The position numbers and the translations under genes are program-made. Below the pieces are notes generated by a model. That model had not been told where the DNA came from, ran no database searches, and saw only the letters and a program-made list of their open reading frames with translations. DNA of 54,820 nt from an uncultured Actinomycetes bacterium (GTDB taxonomy: Bacteria > Actinomycetota > Acidimicrobiia > IMCC26256 > PALSA-555), in the NCBI GenBank assembly GCA_903899845.1, contig CAIUKV010000147.1:1-54820 (forward strand), given 5' to 3'. Of this stretch, positions 12,858 to 21,892 are shown piece after piece (the first letter of the stretch is position 1; the number at the start of each line of letters is the position of its first letter).

Positions 12858-14140
12858 CGCTGGGCCTCCCCGTCGCGGACGACCACGTCCCCGCGGAGCA
12901 GGGTGTGGCGCACCTTCCCGGTCAACGTGCGTCCGGCGAAGGGCGTGTTGCGGGCCTTGCTCGCGAGCCGCTCGGGCGCGACCTCCCACCGGTGCTCGGG
13001 ATCGAACACGCAGAGGTTGGCGACCGCTCCGGGCGCGACCGGGCCACCGTGGTCGGCGAGCCCGGCGATGGCGGCCGGCTTCCACGAGCAGGCCGCGAAC
13101 GCGGCGAGCGGCGTGAGCACCCCGGGGCGCACGAGCTCCTCCCAGACCAGCGCGAGGGCCGTCTCCAACCCGAGCATCCCCGAGGGCGCCTCCTCGAACG
13201 GCCGCTCCTTGGCCTCGGTCGGATGGGGCGCGTGGTCGGTCGCGATCACGTCGATGGTGCCGTCGGCCAGGCCGGCCTTGATCGCCGCGAGGTCCGCATC
13301 CGTGCGCAGGGGCGGGTTGACCTTGAACACGGGGTCGAAGGTCGCGCAGCACGCGTCGGTCAGGGTGAAGTGGTGGGGACACGCCTCGGCCGTCACCCGC
13401 GCACCGGCGGCCTTGGCCGCCCGGACCAGCTCGACCGCCCCGGCGGTGGAGATGTGCTGGAAGTGCAGCCGGGCCCCGGTGGCTCGCGCCAGGATGACGT
13501 CCCGGGCCACGACGACCTCCTCGGCCATGGCCGGGCGACCGGGGATCCCGAGACGACTCGACCACTCCCCCTCGTGCATGGCGCCGCCCGCGACCAGGTC
13601 GGGGTCCTCGGCGTGCTGGCTGATGACCGCACCCGGCAGGGCGCGCGCGTACTCGAGGGCCCGGCGCATCACCCCGGCGTCGGCCACGCAGTCGCCGTCG
13701 TCGGTGAACATCCGCACACCGAGGGCGTGGAGCTCCCCCATCGGCGCGAGCTCCTCGCCCGCCCGACCCCGGGTGATGGTGCCCGAGGACACGACCTCGC
13801 ACGCGGCTCGGGCACCCGCCGCGAGCACGGCGGCGACCACCGTGGGGTCGTCGAGCGGCGGGGTGGTGTTGGGCATCGCCACCACCGCGGTGTACCCGCC
13901 GAGCGCCGCGGCCCGGGCGCCGGTCTCGACCGTCTCGGCGTCCTCCATGCCCGGCTCCCGCAGGTGCACGTGGACGTCGACCAGCCCCGGGGCCACCAGG
14001 CATCCGGAGGCGTCGAGGGTCGTGTCGCCGGTCAGGTGCTCCCCCACCTCGACCACGACGCCGTCGTGGACGCGCACGTCGGCCGTGCGCTCGCCGCCCG
14101 GATCGAGGACCCGTCCGCCCCGGATGACCAGATCAGCCAT
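12854..14140 (-). CDS. pyrC: Dihydroorotase
   Basis: Cyclises carbamoyl-aspartate to dihydroorotate; zinc amidohydrolase of 428 residues. Metal-binding [10 protein letters not shown], the FTDDGD bridging-Asp motif of class I enzymes, KVNPPLR and the catalytic DHAPH are present. The ATG at 14140 is preferred over an in-frame GTG 15 bases upstream because GGAGGTGG sits five bases before it; it overlaps the end of pyrB by eight bases. Confidence 0.97.
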   Translation of the reverse strand: MADLVIRGGRVLDPGGERTADVRVHDGVVVEVGEHLTGDTTLDASGCLVAPGLVDVHVHLREPGMEDAETVETGARAAALGGYTAVVAMPNTTPPLDDPTVVAAVLAAGARAACEVVSSGTITRGRAGEELAPMGELHALGVRMFTDDGDCVADAGVMRRALEYARALPGAVISQHAEDPDLVAGGAMHEGEWSSRLGIPGRPAMAEEVVVARDVILARATGARLHFQHISTAGAVELVRAAKAAGARVTAEACPHHFTLTDACCATFDPVFKVNPPLRTDADLAAIKAGLADGTIDVIATDHAPHPTEAKERPFEEAPSGMLGLETALALVWEELVRPGVLTPLAAFAACSWKPAAIAGLADHGGPVAPGAVANLCVFDPEHRWEVAPERLASKARNTPFAGRTLTGKVRHTLLRGDVVVRDGEAQR

Positions 14141-15056
14141 GTCCACCTCCCGCACCCAGCAGCTCGTAGAGGACCGCCATGCGCATCGCCACTCCGTTCG
14201 CCACCTGCTCCGTGATCAGCGACGCCGGCCCCTCGGCCACCTCGGCGGCGATCTCGACCCCCCGGTTCATCGGGCCCGGGTGCATGATCAGCGCCTCGGG
14301 CCGGAGCCGGGCCGCCCGCTCGACGGTCAGCCCGTAGCGCGCGGTGTACTCCCGCAGCGAGGGGAACCGGGTCTCGCGCTGACGCTCCCGTTGGATCCGC
14401 AGCAGGTACACGACGTCGAGGTCGCCGAGCACGGCGTCGAGGTCGTGCGAGACCGTCACCGGCCACCCCGCCACCGTCGACGGCAGCATCGTGGGCGGCG
14501 CGACCAGGGTGACGTCGGCACCGAGGGCGGCGAAGGCGTGCGCACCGCTGCGGGCCACCCGGGAGTGGAGGATGTCGCCGACGATGGCGATGCGGGCGCC
14601 GTCGAGCCCGGGACCGATCCGGTGGCGGAGGGTGAGCAGGTCGAGCAGGGCCTGGGTGGGGTGCTCGTGGCAGCCGTCGCCCGCGTTGACGACGCTGGCG
14701 TCGATCCACTCGGCGACCCGGTGGGGGGCCCCGGCCGCGGAGTGCCGCATCACCACGGCGTCGATCCCCATCGCCTCGATGGTCTGGACGGTGTCGCGCA
14801 GGCTCTCGCCCTTGGTCACCGACGACGACGCGACCGAGAACCCCATGACGTCGCAGGACAGCCGCTTGGCCGCGGTCTCGAACGAGATCCGGGTCCGGGT
14901 GGAGTCCTCGTAGAAGAGGCTGACCACGACCTTGCCCCGGAGGGCGGGGACCTTGGGGATCTCGCGGCGCGTCACCTCCCGGAAGGACGTGGCCAGCTCG
15001 AGCAGCTGCTCGATCCCGGTCCGGTCGAGGTCGCCGACCGACAGGAGGTGCTTCAC
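14133..15056 (-). CDS. pyrB: Aspartate carbamoyltransferase catalytic subunit
   Basis: Commits carbamoyl phosphate and aspartate to pyrimidine synthesis. 307 residues. Carbamoyl-phosphate-binding [13 protein letters not shown] (about 48-60), [11 protein letters not shown] and the C-terminal [12 protein letters not shown] are seen. No regulatory pyrI is present, as in Bacillus-type operons where control is transcript-level. The GTG at 15056 overlaps the pyrR stop as GTGA. Confidence 0.97.
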   Translation of the reverse strand: MKHLLSVGDLDRTGIEQLLELATSFREVTRREIPKVPALRGKVVVSLFYEDSTRTRISFETAAKRLSCDVMGFSVASSSVTKGESLRDTVQTIEAMGIDAVVMRHSAAGAPHRVAEWIDASVVNAGDGCHEHPTQALLDLLTLRHRIGPGLDGARIAIVGDILHSRVARSGAHAFAALGADVTLVAPPTMLPSTVAGWPVTVSHDLDAVLGDLDVVYLLRIQRERQRETRFPSLREYTARYGLTVERAARLRPEALIMHPGPMNRGVEIAAEVAEGPASLITEQVANGVAMRMAVLYELLGAGGGHG

Positions 15057-15763
15057 GGCCGGGCCTCGTCGGGATCGGGCCCGGGATCGGCCCCGGGATC
15101 GGCCCCGGGATCGCCAAGGGCCGCGGGACTCCAGAGCTCGATGCCGTCGTCGGTGCCGTCGGTCTCGGCGAGTCGGACCCGCACGTCGTCGTCCTCGTGG
15201 GTCGGGAGGTTCTTCCCGACGAAGTCGGCCCGGATCGGCAGCTCGCGGTGCCCCCGGTCGATCAGGACCGCGAGCTGCACGGCGCGGGGCCGACCGAGCT
15301 CGGTGAGCGCGTCGAGCGCGGCGCGCACCGTGCGACCGGTGAAGAGCACGTCGTCGACGAGCACCACCACCCGTCCGGTGACGTCCACGGGCACCTCGGT
15401 GGGCCCGAGGGGCTGGACCGGCCGCAGGGCGATGTCGTCGCGGTAGAACGCGACGTCGAGGGCACCCACCGGGACGGTCACCCCCTCGAACGCGCCGATC
15501 GCGTCGGCGAGGCGCCGGGCCACGGCCACGCCGCGGGTGTAGAGCCCGACCAGCACGACCGCCTCGGCGCCCTGGTTGCGCTCGACGATCTCGTGGGCGA
15601 TGCGGGTGTGGACCCGCCGCAGGGCGTCGGCGTCGAGGAGCCGGGCCCGCCGGACCCAGACCGGCGGGACGGCCCCGGACGCGGAACGACCGCCGGGAAC
15701 GGCGGCCGCAGGCAGGGTGGTTCCGTCAGGATCAGGGCCGGCCGAGCCGGTCGGGGGTACCAC
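15053..15763 (-). CDS. pyrR: Bifunctional pyr operon regulator / uracil phosphoribosyltransferase
   Basis: RNA-binding regulator of pyr genes with uracil phosphoribosyltransferase activity. 236 residues from the GTG at 15763. The PRPP loop [18 protein letters not shown] and the segments [10 protein letters not shown] and DVAFYRDD are clear. The N-terminal ~37 residues are Pro/Gly-rich and not part of the usual fold, so the true start is uncertain, though no better in-frame ATG or GTG exists before the core. The C-terminus ends in a repeated G-A-D-P tail encoded by 12-bp repeats. First gene of the pyr operon. Confidence 0.9.
   Translation of the reverse strand: MVPPTGSAGPDPDGTTLPAAAVPGGRSASGAVPPVWVRRARLLDADALRRVHTRIAHEIVERNQGAEAVVLVGLYTRGVAVARRLADAIGAFEGVTVPVGALDVAFYRDDIALRPVQPLGPTEVPVDVTGRVVVLVDDVLFTGRTVRAALDALTELGRPRAVQLAVLIDRGHRELPIRADFVGKNLPTHEDDDVRVRLAETDGTDDGIELWSPAALGDPGADPGADPGPDPDEARP
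15080..15115. repeat. Three tandem 12-bp units in the 3' end of pyrR
   Basis: Plus-strand unit CCCGGGATCGGC occurs three times in a row (the last copy ends GCC), preceded by a partial copy. It is in frame with pyrR and encodes the repeated D-P-G-A tail near its C-terminus. Similar 12-base periodic repeats sit at the ends of mltG and rarA. Confidence 0.85.
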
Positions 15764-15791
15764 CGTCGCATCCTCTCCGTGGAGGCCTCAC
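15732..15791 (-). CDS. Possible 19-codon leader peptide overlapping the pyrR start
   Basis: A GTG at 15791 follows the strongest Shine-Dalgarno in the neighbourhood (AAGGAGGT, 15795-15802, four bases away) and opens a 19-codon frame reading V-R-P-P-R-R-G-C-D then G/P/R-rich, ending in TGA at 15732. It runs past the pyrR GTG at 15763 in a different frame. A near-perfect ribosome binding site that does not serve the pyrR frame is unusual and suggests a regulatory leader. It could equally be chance, or an RNA element with no peptide role. Confidence 0.35.
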   Translation of the reverse strand: MRPPRRGCDGGTPDRLGRP

Positions 15792-15825
15792 GGGACCTCC
15801 TTCACGGACGACCGAGACGGTATCA
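15781..15825 (-). promoter_or_regulatory. pyr operon promoter and leader with sequesterable Shine-Dalgarno
   Basis: Reading right to left: a TGA-TACCGT extended -10 (hexamer at 15817-15822), then AAGGAGGT (15795-15802), then CCTCC (15781-15785) that can pair with the GGAGG core (15796-15800) across a ten-base loop. The strong Shine-Dalgarno could thus be hidden in a hairpin. PyrR of mycobacteria is known to act on the leader RNA at the translational level, so this is a plausible PyrR target, but no experimentally defined binding loop is recognised here. Confidence 0.45.
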
Positions 15826-15844
15826 CGCCCACCCCCGGGGACGA

Positions 15845-15873
15845 GCACCGGCGGGGCGGACCCCCGCCGGTGC
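15845..15873 (-). terminator. Strong hairpin after the SDR gene
   Basis: Perfect 12-bp inverted repeat GCACCGGCGGGG / CCCCGCCGGTGC with a five-base loop (15857-15861), nine bases beyond the SDR stop. No U-tract follows, which is common for terminators in very G+C-rich genomes. It separates the SDR gene from the pyr promoter. Confidence 0.75.
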
Positions 15874-15881
15874 CCCCGCCC

Positions 15882-16778
15882 TCAGGAGTTCGGCTTGTCG
15901 CCCGACGCCGCCGCCTTGGCCATCGCGTCGAGCCGGTCGATCATGCCCATGCGCTCCTGGCCGACCTCGTCGAAGCGGGCGCTGATCTCCTCGACCGACC
16001 ACCGGCCGTCCTTGTCCATGGCCCGGACCTCGTGGGGCTGGTCCCACACGGCGATGTGGCCGCCGTTGACCGTGTAGATCTGCCCGGTCACGTGGCGCGA
16101 GTCGGGGCCGACCAGCCACGCGACCATCGGCGCGACGTCCTCGGGCTCACCCATCTTCAGCTCCATCGGGACCTGACCCGACATCCGGCTCTTGGCCACC
16201 GGCGCGATCACGTTGGCGGTGACGCCGTACTTGTACATCCCCACCGCGGCGGAGCGGGTCAGCGACACGATGCCGCCCTTGGCCGCCGAGTAGTTGGCCT
16301 GGGCCACCGACCCGGCGAAGGCGCCCGACGTGAACGAGATCATCGACCCGGACTTCTGCTCGCGGAAGATGGGGGCGGCGGCGCGGAACACGGTGAACGT
16401 GCCCTTGAGGTGGGTCTCGATGACCGGGTCCCACTCTTCCTCGGACATGTTGAAGAGCATCCGCTCACGCAGGATGCCGGCGACGCACACGACGCCGTCG
16501 ATGCGACCGAACGAGTCGACCGCGGTCTGCACGATGCGGGCACCGCCCTCCATCGTCGTGACGGTGTCGGCGACCGCGACCCCGTTGCCGCCCCCAGCCC
16601 GGATCTCCTCGACCACCTCGTTGGCGACGGCGGAGTCGGGGTCCTTGCCGTCCATGGCCACGCCGAAGTCGGCGACGACGACGCTGGCGCCGAGTCGGGC
16701 GCACTCCAGCGCCACCGCCCGGCCGATGCCCCGGCCGGCGCCGGTCACGGCGATGCTCAATCCATCGAGGTACCCCAC
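15882..16778 (-). CDS. Short-chain dehydrogenase/reductase
   Basis: NAD(P)-dependent oxidoreductase of 298 residues. Rossmann motif TGAGRGIG near the N-terminus, CVAGI in place of NNAG, catalytic YSAAK with upstream Ser in ISFTSG, and a C-terminal extension of about 45 residues beyond VNGGHIAVWDQP. The long insertion after VVADFG (M-D-G-K-D) resembles SDRs annotated as 3-hydroxyacyl-CoA dehydrogenase-like or multifunctional beta-oxidation relatives; the substrate cannot be told. GTG at 16778 with AAGGGGA upstream. It stands alone between hairpins, between the DUF2017 gene and the pyr operon. Confidence 0.85.
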   Translation of the reverse strand: MGYLDGLSIAVTGAGRGIGRAVALECARLGASVVVADFGVAMDGKDPDSAVANEVVEEIRAGGGNGVAVADTVTTMEGGARIVQTAVDSFGRIDGVVCVAGILRERMLFNMSEEEWDPVIETHLKGTFTVFRAAAPIFREQKSGSMISFTSGAFAGSVAQANYSAAKGGIVSLTRSAAVGMYKYGVTANVIAPVAKSRMSGQVPMELKMGEPEDVAPMVAWLVGPDSRHVTGQIYTVNGGHIAVWDQPHEVRAMDKDGRWSVEEISARFDEVGQERMGMIDRLDAMAKAAASGDKPNS

Positions 16779-16855
16779 GCTGTTCCCCTTGTGCTCGGGC
16801 CCCGGTCCGGGACGCCAGATGTGGCGGCCGCCCGCAGTCCGGGGCGACCCGCGCG

Positions 16856-16874
16856 CCCGGTCGGAGCGACCGGG
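16856..16874 (-). terminator. Hairpin after the DUF2017 gene
   Basis: Perfect eight-base inverted repeat CCCGGTCG / CGACCGGG with a three-base loop, 12 bases past the stop at 16887. The remaining gap to the SDR start (16779-16855) contains only G+C-rich sequence; a convincing SDR promoter is not seen. Confidence 0.6.
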
Positions 16875-16886
16875 GCGGGCCGAACG

Positions 16887-17390
16887 CTAGTCGGGCAGGC
16901 CGTGCAGCATCGCCTCGACCAGGGCCCCCTGGAGGGCCGAGCACCACACGTAGGCCGCCTTCTCCGCCGCGTGCGGGTCGTCGGGCCCGATCCGCGAGAA
17001 GTCGGTGTCGTCCTCGACCCCGAGCCGCGTGCCGAACGCCAGGCGGACGTCGTTGAGCACGGCCGCCCACAGCGCCACGTCGGGCGCGCGCAGGGTCACC
17101 CGTCGGCGCCGCCCCTTGGGCGTGGCCGCGGCCAGGTGGGCCTGCAGCGCGGCGAGGGCGTCGAGCCGGTCCCGGAGCAGCCCCGGCTGCACCAGCGCCT
17201 GCCATTCGCGCTCGGCGGTCTCCTCGGTGGGGTCGAGGTACGCCCGCGGGAACAGGCGGGCCCGGGCAGGGTCGTCGGTGGGCGCCTCGTAGCAGGCCCG
17301 CAGCTGCTCGGGCAGCGTCTGCAGGAACCCGACCTCGACCGGGTCGAGGAGCAGGTCGACCCCGCCGTCGGGCACGGTCCGGATCCTCAC
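16887..17390 (-). CDS. DUF2017 family protein
   Basis: 167 residues, function unknown. Matches the actinobacterial DUF2017 pattern: ARLFPRAYLDPTEETAEREW in the middle and LWAAVLNDVRLAFGTRLGVEDD followed by an acidic linker and AAYVWCSALQGALVEAML at the end. Members of this family are regularly next to clpS, as here (10 bases downstream), which suggests a role linked to ClpS/ClpCP proteolysis. GTG start at 17390. Predicted soluble, no signal peptide. Confidence 0.87.
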   Translation of the reverse strand: MRIRTVPDGGVDLLLDPVEVGFLQTLPEQLRACYEAPTDDPARARLFPRAYLDPTEETAEREWQALVQPGLLRDRLDALAALQAHLAAATPKGRRRRVTLRAPDVALWAAVLNDVRLAFGTRLGVEDDTDFSRIGPDDPHAAEKAAYVWCSALQGALVEAMLHGLPD

Positions 17391-17400
17391 CGCGCCCCCG

Positions 17401-17694
17401 TCACGCCGGCTGCTCCATGGTCGCCCACAGTCCGTGGGCGTGCAGGCGGGCGACGTCGGCCTCGCACTGCTCCCGGCTGCCGTCGCTGACGACGGCCTTG
17501 CCCTCGTAGTGCACCTGGTACATGAGCCGGGTCGCCTTCTCGCGCGAGTAGCCGAAGAGCTTCTGGAGCACCCACACGACGTAGACCATCAGGTTGACCG
17601 GGTCGTTCCAGACCACGACGATCCAGGGACGGTCGGTCGCCGTGTGCTCGTCGAGCTCGGGATGGCCGATCTCGACCGGCGCCGTGGTGGCCAC
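17401..17694 (-). CDS. clpS: ATP-dependent Clp protease adaptor ClpS
   Basis: Delivers N-degron substrates to the Clp ATPase. 97 residues from the GTG at 17694. Core: [28 protein letters not shown], then [17 protein letters not shown] and the C-terminal [13 protein letters not shown] replaces the NDD/NDDxT of E. coli, as in other actinobacteria. A GTG at 17709, overlapping the nusB stop as GTGA, is an alternative start adding five residues, but AGGGGAG lies at ideal spacing for 17694. Between nusB and DUF2017. Confidence 0.93.
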   Translation of the reverse strand: MATTAPVEIGHPELDEHTATDRPWIVVVWNDPVNLMVYVVWVLQKLFGYSREKATRLMYQVHYEGKAVVSDGSREQCEADVARLHAHGLWATMEQPA

Positions 17695-17705
17695 CGACGC
17701 TCCCC

Positions 17706-18116
17706 TCACGCAGGCACCTCGGTGGGCGTCCCCCGGAGGTGGTCGGCGATCGCTGAGAGCAGCGCGTTCACGAAGCGACCGGAGTCCTTGGTCGAGTACT
17801 CCTGGGCGAGCTCGACCGCCTCGTTGATGACGACGGCCCGGGGCAGGTCGGGCTCCCACCCCAGCTCGTAGGTCCCGATGCGCAGGAGCGCGCGGTCCAC
17901 CGCGGGCATCCGGGAGACCGACCAATTCTCCGAGTACCGGGTCAGGAGCGCGTCGATCTCCTCCCGGTGCGCGGCCACGCCGCGGACCAGCGCCAGGGCG
18001 TACGGGTCGGGCGGCACCGGTTGCTCGTCGAGCACCGCGGTGGGCGCCGATCCCCGGGCCTCGGCCTCGTAGCAGAGTCCGAGCGCCCGCTCGCGCGCTG
18101 CCCGCCGGGTCGGCAC
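17706..18116 (-). CDS. nusB: Transcription antitermination factor NusB
   Basis: Binds boxA RNA with S10 during rRNA antitermination. 136 residues, all-helical. [17 protein letters not shown] at the N-terminus, then the characteristic [13 protein letters not shown] and [32 protein letters not shown] start three bases after the efp stop. Confidence 0.96.
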   Translation of the reverse strand: MPTRRAARERALGLCYEAEARGSAPTAVLDEQPVPPDPYALALVRGVAAHREEIDALLTRYSENWSVSRMPAVDRALLRIGTYELGWEPDLPRAVVINEAVELAQEYSTKDSGRFVNALLSAIADHLRGTPTEVPA

Positions 18117-18119
18117 GGC

Positions 18120-18680
18120 TCAGGCCCGGGCGAGGTACTCGCCGGTGCGGGTGTCGACCTTGACCCGCTCCCCCGGCCCGACGAACAGGGGCACCTGGAC
18201 GACGAGGCCGGTCTCGAGCGTGGCCGGCTTGCGGGCACCCGAGACCCGGTCGCCCTGCACGCCGGGCTCGGTCTCGGCGATGGTGAGCTCGACCGCGGCC
18301 GGGAGCTCGACCCCCACGACGTTGCCGTCGTAGACCGGGAGGATGACGGTGTCGCCCTCCTTCATGAAGTTGACCGCGCTCCCCAGGTCGCTGGTCTCGA
18401 CGTGGATCTGCTCGTAGCTCTCGTTGTCCATGAAGACGTACGCCGAGCCCTCGCGGTAGAGGTACTGCATCTCCCGCTTGTCGATGACCGCGAGCGGGAC
18501 CTTCTCGTCGGCCCGGAACGTCCGCTCGAGCACGGCCCCGGTGCGGAAGTTCTTCAGCTTGGTGCGCACGAACGCGCCGCCCTTGCCCGGCTTGACGTGC
18601 TGGAACTCGATGACCGTCATGAGCCCCTCGGGGAGGTTCAGGGCCATGCCGTTCTTGAGATCGTTGGTCGAGATGCTCAC
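18120..18680 (-). CDS. efp: Translation elongation factor P
   Basis: Relieves ribosome stalling at polyproline. 186 residues, three beta-barrel domains. The tip loop [14 protein letters not shown] carries Lys33 at the position modified in other bacteria; no modification enzyme is nearby. The C-terminal signature [23 protein letters not shown] is intact. GTG start at 18680 with GAGGAA upstream. Usual partner of pepQ and nusB. Confidence 0.97.
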   Translation of the reverse strand: MSISTNDLKNGMALNLPEGLMTVIEFQHVKPGKGGAFVRTKLKNFRTGAVLERTFRADEKVPLAVIDKREMQYLYREGSAYVFMDNESYEQIHVETSDLGSAVNFMKEGDTVILPVYDGNVVGVELPAAVELTIAETEPGVQGDRVSGARKPATLETGLVVQVPLFVGPGERVKVDTRTGEYLARA

Positions 18681-18710
18681 GGGCGGGTTCCTCGCAGGGC
18701 TCGGGGCGGA

Positions 18711-19826
18711 CTAGGGGACGGCGAGCTGGATCGGGAACTCGGTCAGGGGCTCGGCACCGTCGTCGGTGACGACCAGGGTGTCCTCGATCCGCACGCCGCC
18801 GACGCCGGGGAGGTACACGCCGGGCTCGACCGTGACCACGAAACCGGGTTGCAGGGTATCAGTCGTGGTGCGGGCGACCCGGGGGCTCTCGTGGATCTCG
18901 AGACCCACACCGTGCCCGGTGCTGTGCACGAAGTACTCGCCGAGCCCGGCGTCGTCGAGCACGCCCCGGCTCGCGCCGTCGACCGTCGCGCACGCGACCC
19001 CGGGCGCCACGGTCGCGCACCCCCGCCGCTGGCTCTCGCGCACCGCCTCCCACAGCCGGACGGCGTCGGGACCGGGGTCGCCCACGCTGACCGTGCGGGT
19101 CATGTCCGAGCAGTATCCGTCGACCACGCATCCGAAGTCGATCACCACCAGCTCCCCCCGCCCGATCGGACGGTCGGAGGGACGGGCGTGCGGGAGCGCG
19201 CCGTTGGGGCCGGCGGCCACGATCGGATCGAAGCTCACCTTGGTCGCGCCGCGGCGGCGCATCGCGAACTCCAGGTCGAGGGCGAACTCCCGCTCCGTCG
19301 GGCCGGCGGCGAGGCCCGGGAGCAGCTCGTGCAGGGCGTCGTCGGCGATGGCGCACGCGGCCCGGATCCGGGCCACCTCGGCGGGCTCCTTGACCCGCCG
19401 CACCGCCTCCACCAGGTCGCGGGTGGCCACGAGCTCGTGGGCGCCGAACCGGCCGGCGAGGTCGCGCTGCTGGGCCCAGGTCACCCCGTCGGCCTCCAGG
19501 CCGAGGCGGTCGTGCCCGGCGACGACGTCGGCGACCGCGGCCAGCTGGTCGGCCTGGGTGGCCCCGATCACCACGGTGGCTTCCACCCCGGCCGCCTCGA
19601 GCTGGGCCCGGGACTGCTCGGCGTAGCGCCCGTCCGTCACGAGGAGGAGCCGGTCGGGGGTGACCGCGACCGTGCCCGCCGATCCGGTGAAGCCCGTGAG
19701 GTAGCGGACGTTCGGCAGGCGCGTCACGAGCAGCGCGTCGATCCCGGTGCCGTCGGCCGCACCGGCGAAGGCGGCGCGGACCCGGTCGGCCCGCGCGCCG
19801 ACGTCCATGGGGGCCAGCCCGGTCAC
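18711..19826 (-). CDS. pepQ: Xaa-Pro aminopeptidase/dipeptidase (M24)
   Basis: Cleaves X-Pro peptide bonds with two metal ions. 371 residues from GTG 19826. N-terminal creatinase-like domain ([18 protein letters not shown]) and C-terminal pita-bread domain with the five metal ligands: two Asp in [19 protein letters not shown], His in [10 protein letters not shown], Glu in EPGVYLPG and Glu in GVRIEDT. The GTG overlaps the aroQ stop as GTGA; an ATG six codons on (19808) is the alternative. Neighbour of efp, whose job also concerns proline. Confidence 0.94.
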   Translation of the reverse strand: MTGLAPMDVGARADRVRAAFAGAADGTGIDALLVTRLPNVRYLTGFTGSAGTVAVTPDRLLLVTDGRYAEQSRAQLEAAGVEATVVIGATQADQLAAVADVVAGHDRLGLEADGVTWAQQRDLAGRFGAHELVATRDLVEAVRRVKEPAEVARIRAACAIADDALHELLPGLAAGPTEREFALDLEFAMRRRGATKVSFDPIVAAGPNGALPHARPSDRPIGRGELVVIDFGCVVDGYCSDMTRTVSVGDPGPDAVRLWEAVRESQRRGCATVAPGVACATVDGASRGVLDDAGLGEYFVHSTGHGVGLEIHESPRVARTTTDTLQPGFVVTVEPGVYLPGVGGVRIEDTLVVTDDGAEPLTEFPIQLAVP

Positions 19827-20275
19827 GCCGACCCCGTCCGCGCGCCCACCGCGGCGACCGCGGCTTCGACCGCGAGCCGGTAGCCCGCCCGACCGAAGCC
19901 GGCGACGGTCCCGGTCACGTAGGGGGCGACCACCGAGGTCCGCCGCCACTCCTCGCGTGAGGCCGGGTTGGAGAGGTGGAGCTCCACCGCCACGCCGTCG
20001 TAGGCGGCGAGCGCATCGGCGAGAGCGAACGACGAGTGGGTGTAGGCCCCCGGGTTGACCACGATCGCCGCGCACCGACCGCGCGCGCCCTGCACCGCGT
20101 CGACGAGGTCGCCCTCGTGGTTCGACTGCACGTGCTCGACGGTGTGCCCGTGCGCCCCGGCCGCCGCCCGGGCGTCGGCGACGCAGTCGTCGAGGGTGTC
20201 GGTGCCGTAGATGTGGGGCTCACGCGTTCCGAGCAGGTTCAGGTTGGGACCGGACAGCAGCAGGATGACGGCCAA
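19823..20275 (-). CDS. aroQ: 3-dehydroquinate dehydratase, type II
   Basis: Third shikimate step. 150 residues, the flavodoxin-like type II enzyme. GPNLNLLGTREPHIYG with the catalytic Tyr, QSNHEG, NPGAYTHSS with the catalytic His, ELHLSNPASREEWRRTSVVAP. The start is the rare TTG at 20275: no ATG or GTG is available in frame, and GAGGAG lies immediately upstream, just after the aroB stop. Confidence 0.96.
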   Translation of the reverse strand: MAVILLLSGPNLNLLGTREPHIYGTDTLDDCVADARAAAGAHGHTVEHVQSNHEGDLVDAVQGARGRCAAIVVNPGAYTHSSFALADALAAYDGVAVELHLSNPASREEWRRTSVVAPYVTGTVAGFGRAGYRLAVEAAVAAVGARTGSA

Positions 20276-20284
20276 CGGGACTCC

Positions 20285-21370
20285 TCAGGCGTCGATGCCG
20301 ACCGCGGTGAACGCGGCGTCGAGGGCGGGGGCGGGGGGATCGTCGACGGTCGCCAGCCCGTCGGGGCCGCGCAGCACGAAGGTCAGGCCGCCGTGCGCCT
20401 TCTTGTCCCGGCGCATGACGGCGAGCAGGTCGGCGGCGGGCAGACCCGGTGCGACCGTCGGCAGGCCGAGGCCGGCCACGAGGTCGCGATGGTGCGCGGC
20501 GGCGGGACCGGGGATGCGCCCGAGCGCAGCGGCCAGGGCACCGGCGAACACCAGACCGACGGCCACGGCCTCGCCGTGGTGGAGGTCGTGATGACCCACG
20601 GTCTCGAGTGCGTGGGCGAGGGTGTGGCCGTAGTTCAGCGTCGCCCGCAGCCCGGTGCGCTCCTCGGGATCGTCGCTCACCACCCGCACCTTGATCGCGG
20701 CGCAGCGGGCGACGAGCTCGGCGAGCGCCGCCGGGTCCCGGGCGAGCACGGCGTCGCGCCGGGCGTCGAGCAGCGCCGCGACGGCGGTGGAGTCGGGTCC
20801 GACGTCCATGAGGGCGTACTTCGCCACCTCGCCCAGGCCGGCCCGGAACTCGCGTTCGGGGAGGGTCGCCAGGGTCGCGACGTCGGCGAGCACGGCGACC
20901 GGTTGGTGGAAGGCGCCCACGAGGTTCTTGCCCTCGGGGAGGTTCACCGCGGTCTTGCCCCCGATCGCGGCGTCGACCTGGGCGAGCAGCGTCGTGGGGC
21001 ACTGCACCACGGCCACGCCGCGGTGGTAGACCGCGGCGGCGAACCCGGCGGTGTCGCCCACCACCCCGCCCCCGAGCGCGACGACCGCGTCGCCCCGGAG
21101 CAGGCCCGCCGCCGCCCACTCCCGTGTGAGGGCCTCCACCGTGGCCAGGGACTTCGCGTCCTCACCGTCGGCGATCGGCGTGACGACCACCCGGGCCCCG
21201 GCGGCCGCGACGGCGTCGAGCACCGCATCGCCGTGGGCCGCGAGCACCCCCGGCTGCGAGACCACCGCGACCGTCCGGCGGGCGCCGACGGCATCGGCCA
21301 CGGCCACGAGGGCGCCCACGCCCACGAGCACGTCGTAGGCCGGAGGGACCGTGACGGTCAGCCGCTCCAT
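20285..21370 (-). CDS. aroB: 3-dehydroquinate synthase
   Basis: Second shikimate step; NAD- and metal-dependent. 361 residues. NAD-binding GGGVVGDTAGFAAAVYHRG, TTLLAQVDAAIGGKTAVN, and zinc-ligand segments GLGEVAKYALM, NYGHTLAHALE and HGEAVAVG. The ATG at 21370 has GAGGAG eight bases upstream and overlaps aroK by 13 bases. The longer open frame continuing into aroK is not coding. Confidence 0.97.
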   Translation of the reverse strand: MERLTVTVPPAYDVLVGVGALVAVADAVGARRTVAVVSQPGVLAAHGDAVLDAVAAAGARVVVTPIADGEDAKSLATVEALTREWAAAGLLRGDAVVALGGGVVGDTAGFAAAVYHRGVAVVQCPTTLLAQVDAAIGGKTAVNLPEGKNLVGAFHQPVAVLADVATLATLPEREFRAGLGEVAKYALMDVGPDSTAVAALLDARRDAVLARDPAALAELVARCAAIKVRVVSDDPEERTGLRATLNYGHTLAHALETVGHHDLHHGEAVAVGLVFAGALAAALGRIPGPAAAHHRDLVAGLGLPTVAPGLPAADLLAVMRRDKKAHGGLTFVLRGPDGLATVDDPPAPALDAAFTAVGIDA

Positions 21371-21888
21371 CGCCCGAACTCCTCGAGGACCGCGTCGGCG
21401 ACCTCGCCGACCGTGCGGCCGGCGGTGTCGACGGTGACGTGGGCGGCCGCCGCGTAGGCCGGGGCACGCAGGGTGGCCAGGCGCTCGAGGGTCGCGACCG
21501 GCGGGTCGCCCCCTGCGAGCAGGGGGCGTCGGGCCTGCTCGGCCCCCGCCCCGACCCGGTCGGCCAGGGTGGCGCTGTCGGCGGTGAGCCACACGACCAT
21601 GCCCGCGGCGCGCGCCCGGCGCCGGTTGTCGGGGTCCACCATCGCCCCGCCCCCGCACGCGACCACGAGGGGCGCCGGCGAGCGGCACACGTCGTCGAGC
21701 GCCGTGCGCTCGAGCGCGCGGAAGCCGGCTTCGCCGACCTCGGCGAAGATCTCGGGCACGGGCCGACCTGCCGTCGTCGCGACGAGGTCGTCGACGTCGA
21801 CGAAGGGGCGCCCCAGCCGCTCGGCGCAGACCCGCCCGACGCTCGACTTGCCCGCGCCCATCAGGCCCACGAGGACGAGGTGCGCCAC
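21358..21888 (-). CDS. aroK: Shikimate kinase
   Basis: Phosphorylates shikimate. 176 residues. P-loop GLMGAGKSS, FVDVDDLV (shikimate and Mg site), GEAGFRALE, the GGGA substrate loop and the LID Arg in RPLLAG. GTG start at 21888, four bases after the aroC stop. Confidence 0.97.
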   Translation of the reverse strand: MAHLVLVGLMGAGKSSVGRVCAERLGRPFVDVDDLVATTAGRPVPEIFAEVGEAGFRALERTALDDVCRSPAPLVVACGGGAMVDPDNRRRARAAGMVVWLTADSATLADRVGAGAEQARRPLLAGGDPPVATLERLATLRAPAYAAAAHVTVDTAGRTVGEVADAVLEEFGRWSG

Positions 21889-21892
21889 GGTC

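Noticed and set aside
15478-15771. 97-codon ORF with an ATG at the pyrR 5' end
   Set aside because: Different frame from pyrR, composition Arg/Ser/Pro noise, and its ATG is too close to any ribosome binding site.
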